Shown here one piece after another: positions 41,198-43,420 of a stretch of DNA of 43,420 nt (position 1 is the stretch's first letter; every line of letters begins with the position of its first letter). The position numbers were made by a program, and so were the translations under genes. The stretch is from the NCBI GenBank assembly GCA_945920185.1, contig CAMEJP010000009.1:1-43420 (forward strand). Reading direction: 5' to 3'. This DNA is from an uncultured Eubacterium sp. (GTDB lineage: Bacteria > Bacillota > Clostridia > Lachnospirales > Lachnospiraceae). Below the pieces are notes generated by a model. That model worked only from the letters and a program-made list of their open reading frames with translations. It had not been told where the DNA came from and made no database searches.

Positions 41198-42082
41198 CTA
41201 TTTTACATCCTTCCAGACGCTTGCTTCGCCTGTGAATATCTTCTTAACCTGTTCGCTTGTAAGGTTATCAACATTGTTTTCCTTGTTTACTATAACTGCG
41301 ATACCGTCCATAGCTATAGTCTTGCTTGAAACGCCTTCTTTTGTTTCAGTATCCTTAAGCTCTCTTGAAGCCATACCTATATCACAAGCACCCTTTATTG
41401 TATCCTTTACACCTGTTGATGAATCGCTTTCCTGGATTGTAACAGTAGCATTAGGATTAACCTTCTCATAAGCTTCCTTTAACTTTTCCATTACAGGTGT
41501 TACAGATGAAGAACCGCTGACAACAACCTTTCCTGAAGGCTTTGAACCATTGTATGCTGCTGCGTCTGAAACCTTAATGTATCCTTTTGACTCGATAATT
41601 GCCTGACCGTCAGCACTCATAATGTAATCGATAAAATCCTGTGCCACTTCACTTACCTTAGACTGTGTAACAATGTTAAAAGGTCTTGATATCTTATACT
41701 TTCCGCTTTTGATATTTTCTACTGTAGCCTCTACACCGTCAATCTTAACTGCCTTAACTGTATCGTTAAGTGAGCCAAGTGAACTGTAGCCGATAGAGTG
41801 AACATCTCCTGATACCGTGGTCATCATAACTGATGTATTGTTTGTTTGAACTGCTGTTGAAACAGTTTTGTCTACCTTTTTTCCATCAGCGTCCTTTTCC
41901 TCAACACCAAAAAGTTCAATAAATGCTCCTCTTGTTCCTGATCCTTCTTCTCTTGTTACAACCGTGATTTCATGATTTTCATCAAAGCCGGATGCCTTCT
42001 TTTTACATCCCATACAAGCTCCTAATGCCATCACAGTTACCATAGTAAGAGCTAATGTCTTTTTTAATTTTTTGCTTACCAT
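41198..42082 (-). CDS. pstS: phosphate-binding lipoprotein PstS, apparently circularly permuted
   Basis: The 294-residue lipoprotein captures phosphate for PstCAB. A signal peptide ends at the lipobox LGAC (Cys23; Cys26 is also possible). The domain order is unusual. Residues 38-172 match what is normally the C-terminal half of PstS: VVTREEGSGTRGAF at 41-54, SIGYSSLGSL at 96-105, SRPFN at 132-136 and the FIDYIMSADGQ helix at 150-160. Residues 185-294 match the normal N-terminal half: VVVSGSSSVTPVMEKL at 186-201, SDSSTG at 219-224, CDIGMASREL at 233-242, MDGIAVIVN at 258-266 and IFTGEASVW at 282-290. A linker at about 173-184 joins the two. All phosphate-binding loops are present, so it should be functional. 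It is first in the pst operon behind a Pho-box promoter. Confidence 0.93.
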   Translation of the reverse strand: MVSKKLKKTLALTMVTVMALGACMGCKKKASGFDENHEITVVTREEGSGTRGAFIELFGVEEKDADGKKVDKTVSTAVQTNNTSVMMTTVSGDVHSIGYSSLGSLNDTVKAVKIDGVEATVENIKSGKYKISRPFNIVTQSKVSEVAQDFIDYIMSADGQAIIESKGYIKVSDAAAYNGSKPSGKVVVSGSSSVTPVMEKLKEAYEKVNPNATVTIQESDSSTGVKDTIKGACDIGMASRELKDTETKEGVSSKTIAMDGIAVIVNKENNVDNLTSEQVKKIFTGEASVWKDVK

Positions 42083-42142
42083 ATTTTTTTCTTCCTTTCA
42101 TTTTGGCTTTTCCTTAAAGCCTTGCTTTTTGTTTACACTCAC

Positions 42143-42208
42143 ATACTACAAAACATAAGTAAAGAACAATACCTTTTTGGAGTAAATATTGTGTAAAATG
42201 AACGTAAA
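42143..42208 (-). promoter_or_regulatory. pst operon promoter with phased Pho-box repeats
   Basis: Minus sense TTTACG (42203-42208), TTTACA (42192-42197) and TTTACT (42181-42186) begin exactly 11 bp apart. A fourth TTTACT (42158-42163) lies 23 bp further on. The likely -10 is TAGTAT (42143-42148) without a good -35, typical of PhoB/PhoP-dependent promoters. The first repeat overlaps the T-run of the upstream terminator. Confidence 0.78.
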
Positions 42209-42280
42209 AACCGCAGGCATCAAATGTATCCTTAACATTAATCATCTGTAAACATCAGTGACACATTTAATGCCCGCGGT
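42206..42280 (-). terminator. long-loop terminator after the trpB2-like gene
   Basis: CCGCAGGCATCAAATGT (42211-42227) pairs with ACATTTAATGCCCGCGG (42263-42279) with two weak positions, enclosing a 35-base loop. In minus sense TTTTT follows (42206-42210). It ends the trpB2-like transcript just before the pst promoter. Confidence 0.7.
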
Positions 42281-42313
42281 CGGGTATTTCAAATATTCTT
42301 ATGTAGGTTCAGC

Positions 42314-42329
42314 CACATTTTAAAATGTG
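42314..42329. repeat. 16-bp perfect palindrome
   Basis: CACATTTTAAAATGTG, between the trpB2-like stop (42348) and the terminator. It may be a second small hairpin or a binding site. Nothing else recognisable in 42281-42347. Confidence 0.4.
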
Positions 42330-42347
42330 TGCCGCACGGTCAGTATA

Positions 42348-43420
42348 TTAAAGATTTACCTGTGGAGTCTTTGCAAGCGAAGCAGCTATTTCTTCGTCAG
42401 TAGGTATGTAATCAGTCATAACGCCGTCGTTGAACTTCTGATATGCTACCATATCAAAATATCCCGTTCCCGTAAGACCGAATACAATATTCTTAGCCTC
42501 GCCTGTCTCCTTGCACTTAAGTGCCTCGTCGATAGCTACCTTGATAGCATGGCTGCTCTCTGGTGCAGGGAGGATACCCTCAATTCTTGCAAACTTTTGA
42601 GCTGCCGCAAATACATCTGTCTGCTGTACGCTTGTAGCCTCGATATATCCGTCATGGTAGAGTTGTGATACTATCGAGCTCATTCCGTGATAGCGAAGAC
42701 CGCCTGCGTGATTTGGTGCAGGCATAAATCCGCTTCCGAGAGTGTACATCTTTGCAAGAGGACATACCTTTCCCGTATCGCAGAAATCGTACACATACTT
42801 TCCTCTTGTAAGGCTCGGACATGAAGCTGGCTCTACCGCTATAATCCTGTAATCGGCTTCACCTCTTAACATTTCACCCACGAAAGGAGATATAAGACCG
42901 CCGAGGTTAGAACCGCCTCCGGCACATCCTATAATAATATCAGGCTTAATATCGTATTTTTCGCATGCAGTTTTGGTTTCAAGACCTATAACAGTCTGGT
43001 GCAGAAGTACCTGTGAAAGCACAGAGCCAAGAACATATCTGTAACCTTCCTGGCTTACGGCTGCCTCAACTGCCTCTGATATTGCACATCCAAGGCTTCC
43101 CGTTGTACCCGGAAATTCTTCGTTAATCTTACGTCCTACATTTGTATTCATCGAAGGAGATGGCGTAACCTGTGCTCCGTATGTTCTCATTACCTCACGT
43201 CTGAAAGGCTTCTGCTCGTATGATACCTTTACCATATAAACCTGACAATCAAGTCCGAAGTAAGCGCTTGCCATGGAAAGAGCCGTACCCCACTGACCTG
43301 CTCCCGTTTCAGTCGTGACACCCTTAAGTCCCTGCTTCTTTGCATAGTATGCCTGCGCTATTGCTGAGTTAAGCTTATGGCTTCCTGACGTATTATTTCC
43401 TTCAAATTTGTTATAAATAT
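42348..43420 (-). CDS. TrpB2-type tryptophan synthase beta-like enzyme, 5' end outside the window
   Basis: The visible 357 residues lack only the N-terminal part (full length is usually about 450). The pyridoxal-phosphate lysine lies in the sequence FEGNNTSGSHKLNSA near the window edge, followed by TETGAGQWGTALS and the phosphate-binding loop GCAGGGSNLGG. The KPFRREVMRTYGAQVTPSPS stretch and the long C-terminus mark the TrpB2 branch (COG1350 type), not the standard TrpB1. TrpB2 makes tryptophan from indole and serine, often without TrpA, and may act in indole salvage; some relatives favour phosphoserine. No trpA is in view. The frame continues off the right edge. The start is not visible. Confidence 0.9.
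   Translation of the reverse strand, partial: IYNKFEGNNTSGSHKLNSAIAQAYYAKKQGLKGVTTETGAGQWGTALSMASAYFGLDCQVYMVKVSYEQKPFRREVMRTYGAQVTPSPSMNTNVGRKINEEFPGTTGSLGCAISEAVEAAVSQEGYRYVLGSVLSQVLLHQTVIGLETKTACEKYDIKPDIIIGCAGGGSNLGGLISPFVGEMLRGEADYRIIAVEPASCPSLTRGKYVYDFCDTGKVCPLAKMYTLGSGFMPAPNHAGGLRYHGMSSIVSQLYHDGYIEATSVQQTDVFAAAQKFARIEGILPAPESSHAIKVAIDEALKCKETGEAKNIVFGLTGTGYFDMVAYQKFNDGVMTDYIPTDEEIAASLAKTPQVNL

Noticed and set aside
41198-42082. Possibility that PstS is a chimera from misassembly or two gene fragments
   Set aside because: One continuous frame with a single lipoprotein signal, one linker, one complete set of binding loops and a normal operon position argue for a real gene.
1-43420. Search for CRISPR arrays, insertion sequences, integrases, phage genes and rRNA/tRNA genes
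   Set aside because: No regularly spaced repeats, transposase-like ORFs, terminal inverted repeats or RNA gene signatures were found by reading.

Overview
The window reads as chromosomal DNA from an anaerobic, spore-forming, Gram-positive member of the Clostridia. The best guess is Lachnospiraceae, possibly a pectin user of the Lachnospira/Eubacterium eligens kind. The grounds are moderate-to-low GC, strong GGAGG ribosome-binding sites, a spoVA spore operon, a V-type ATPase, an FliD-like protein and pectin genes. The family is an inference from gene content. No rRNA, tRNA, insertion sequence, prophage or CRISPR array was seen.

Left region (1-10560, genes on the minus strand): a locus for taking up and degrading pectin or rhamnogalacturonan oligosaccharides. 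In transcription order it has a lipoprotein sugar-binding protein, an internal hairpin, two LplB/LplC-type permeases with unusual N-terminal membrane extensions, a terminator, then a second cluster with its own promoter: a CE12-type acetylesterase, a helical protein with a weak GH88/GH105 resemblance, a cytoplasmic GH28 galacturonidase and an ABC exporter. The ATPase for the importer is not here. Left of it lies an orphan coding remnant between two hairpins. Next come a YigZ-family gene (minus) and a class A penicillin-binding protein (plus) with divergent promoters.

Centre (14300-23130, plus): a nine-gene V-type ATPase operon in the order H/G, C, I, K, F, E, A, B, D, preceded by a structured leader with a Fur-box-like palindrome. 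Facing it (23136-26640, minus) is spoVAA-AB-AC-orf-AD-AE with a sigma-G-type promoter and an unrecognised 105-residue gene between AC and AD. Further right are a two-gene unit (187-residue protein and short FliD-like protein) and a fucO-like lactaldehyde reductase.

Right (29426-43420, all minus): malQ, glgP, azlC, azlD, a PII-like protein and a CPA2 antiporter are tightly spaced and may form one transcript from a promoter before malQ. Upstream of these is a complete phosphate regulon, pstS-pstC-pstA-pstB-phoU then phoB-phoR. Both phosphate promoters carry TTTACN direct repeats in an 11-bp phase (candidate Pho boxes). The window ends inside a TrpB2-type tryptophan synthase beta-like gene.

Most notable: PstS appears circularly permuted, with the canonical C-terminal half placed before the N-terminal half. 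Also notable are the extended permeases, the V-ATPase leader, and a 12-base motif repeated at a fixed distance before five start codons.
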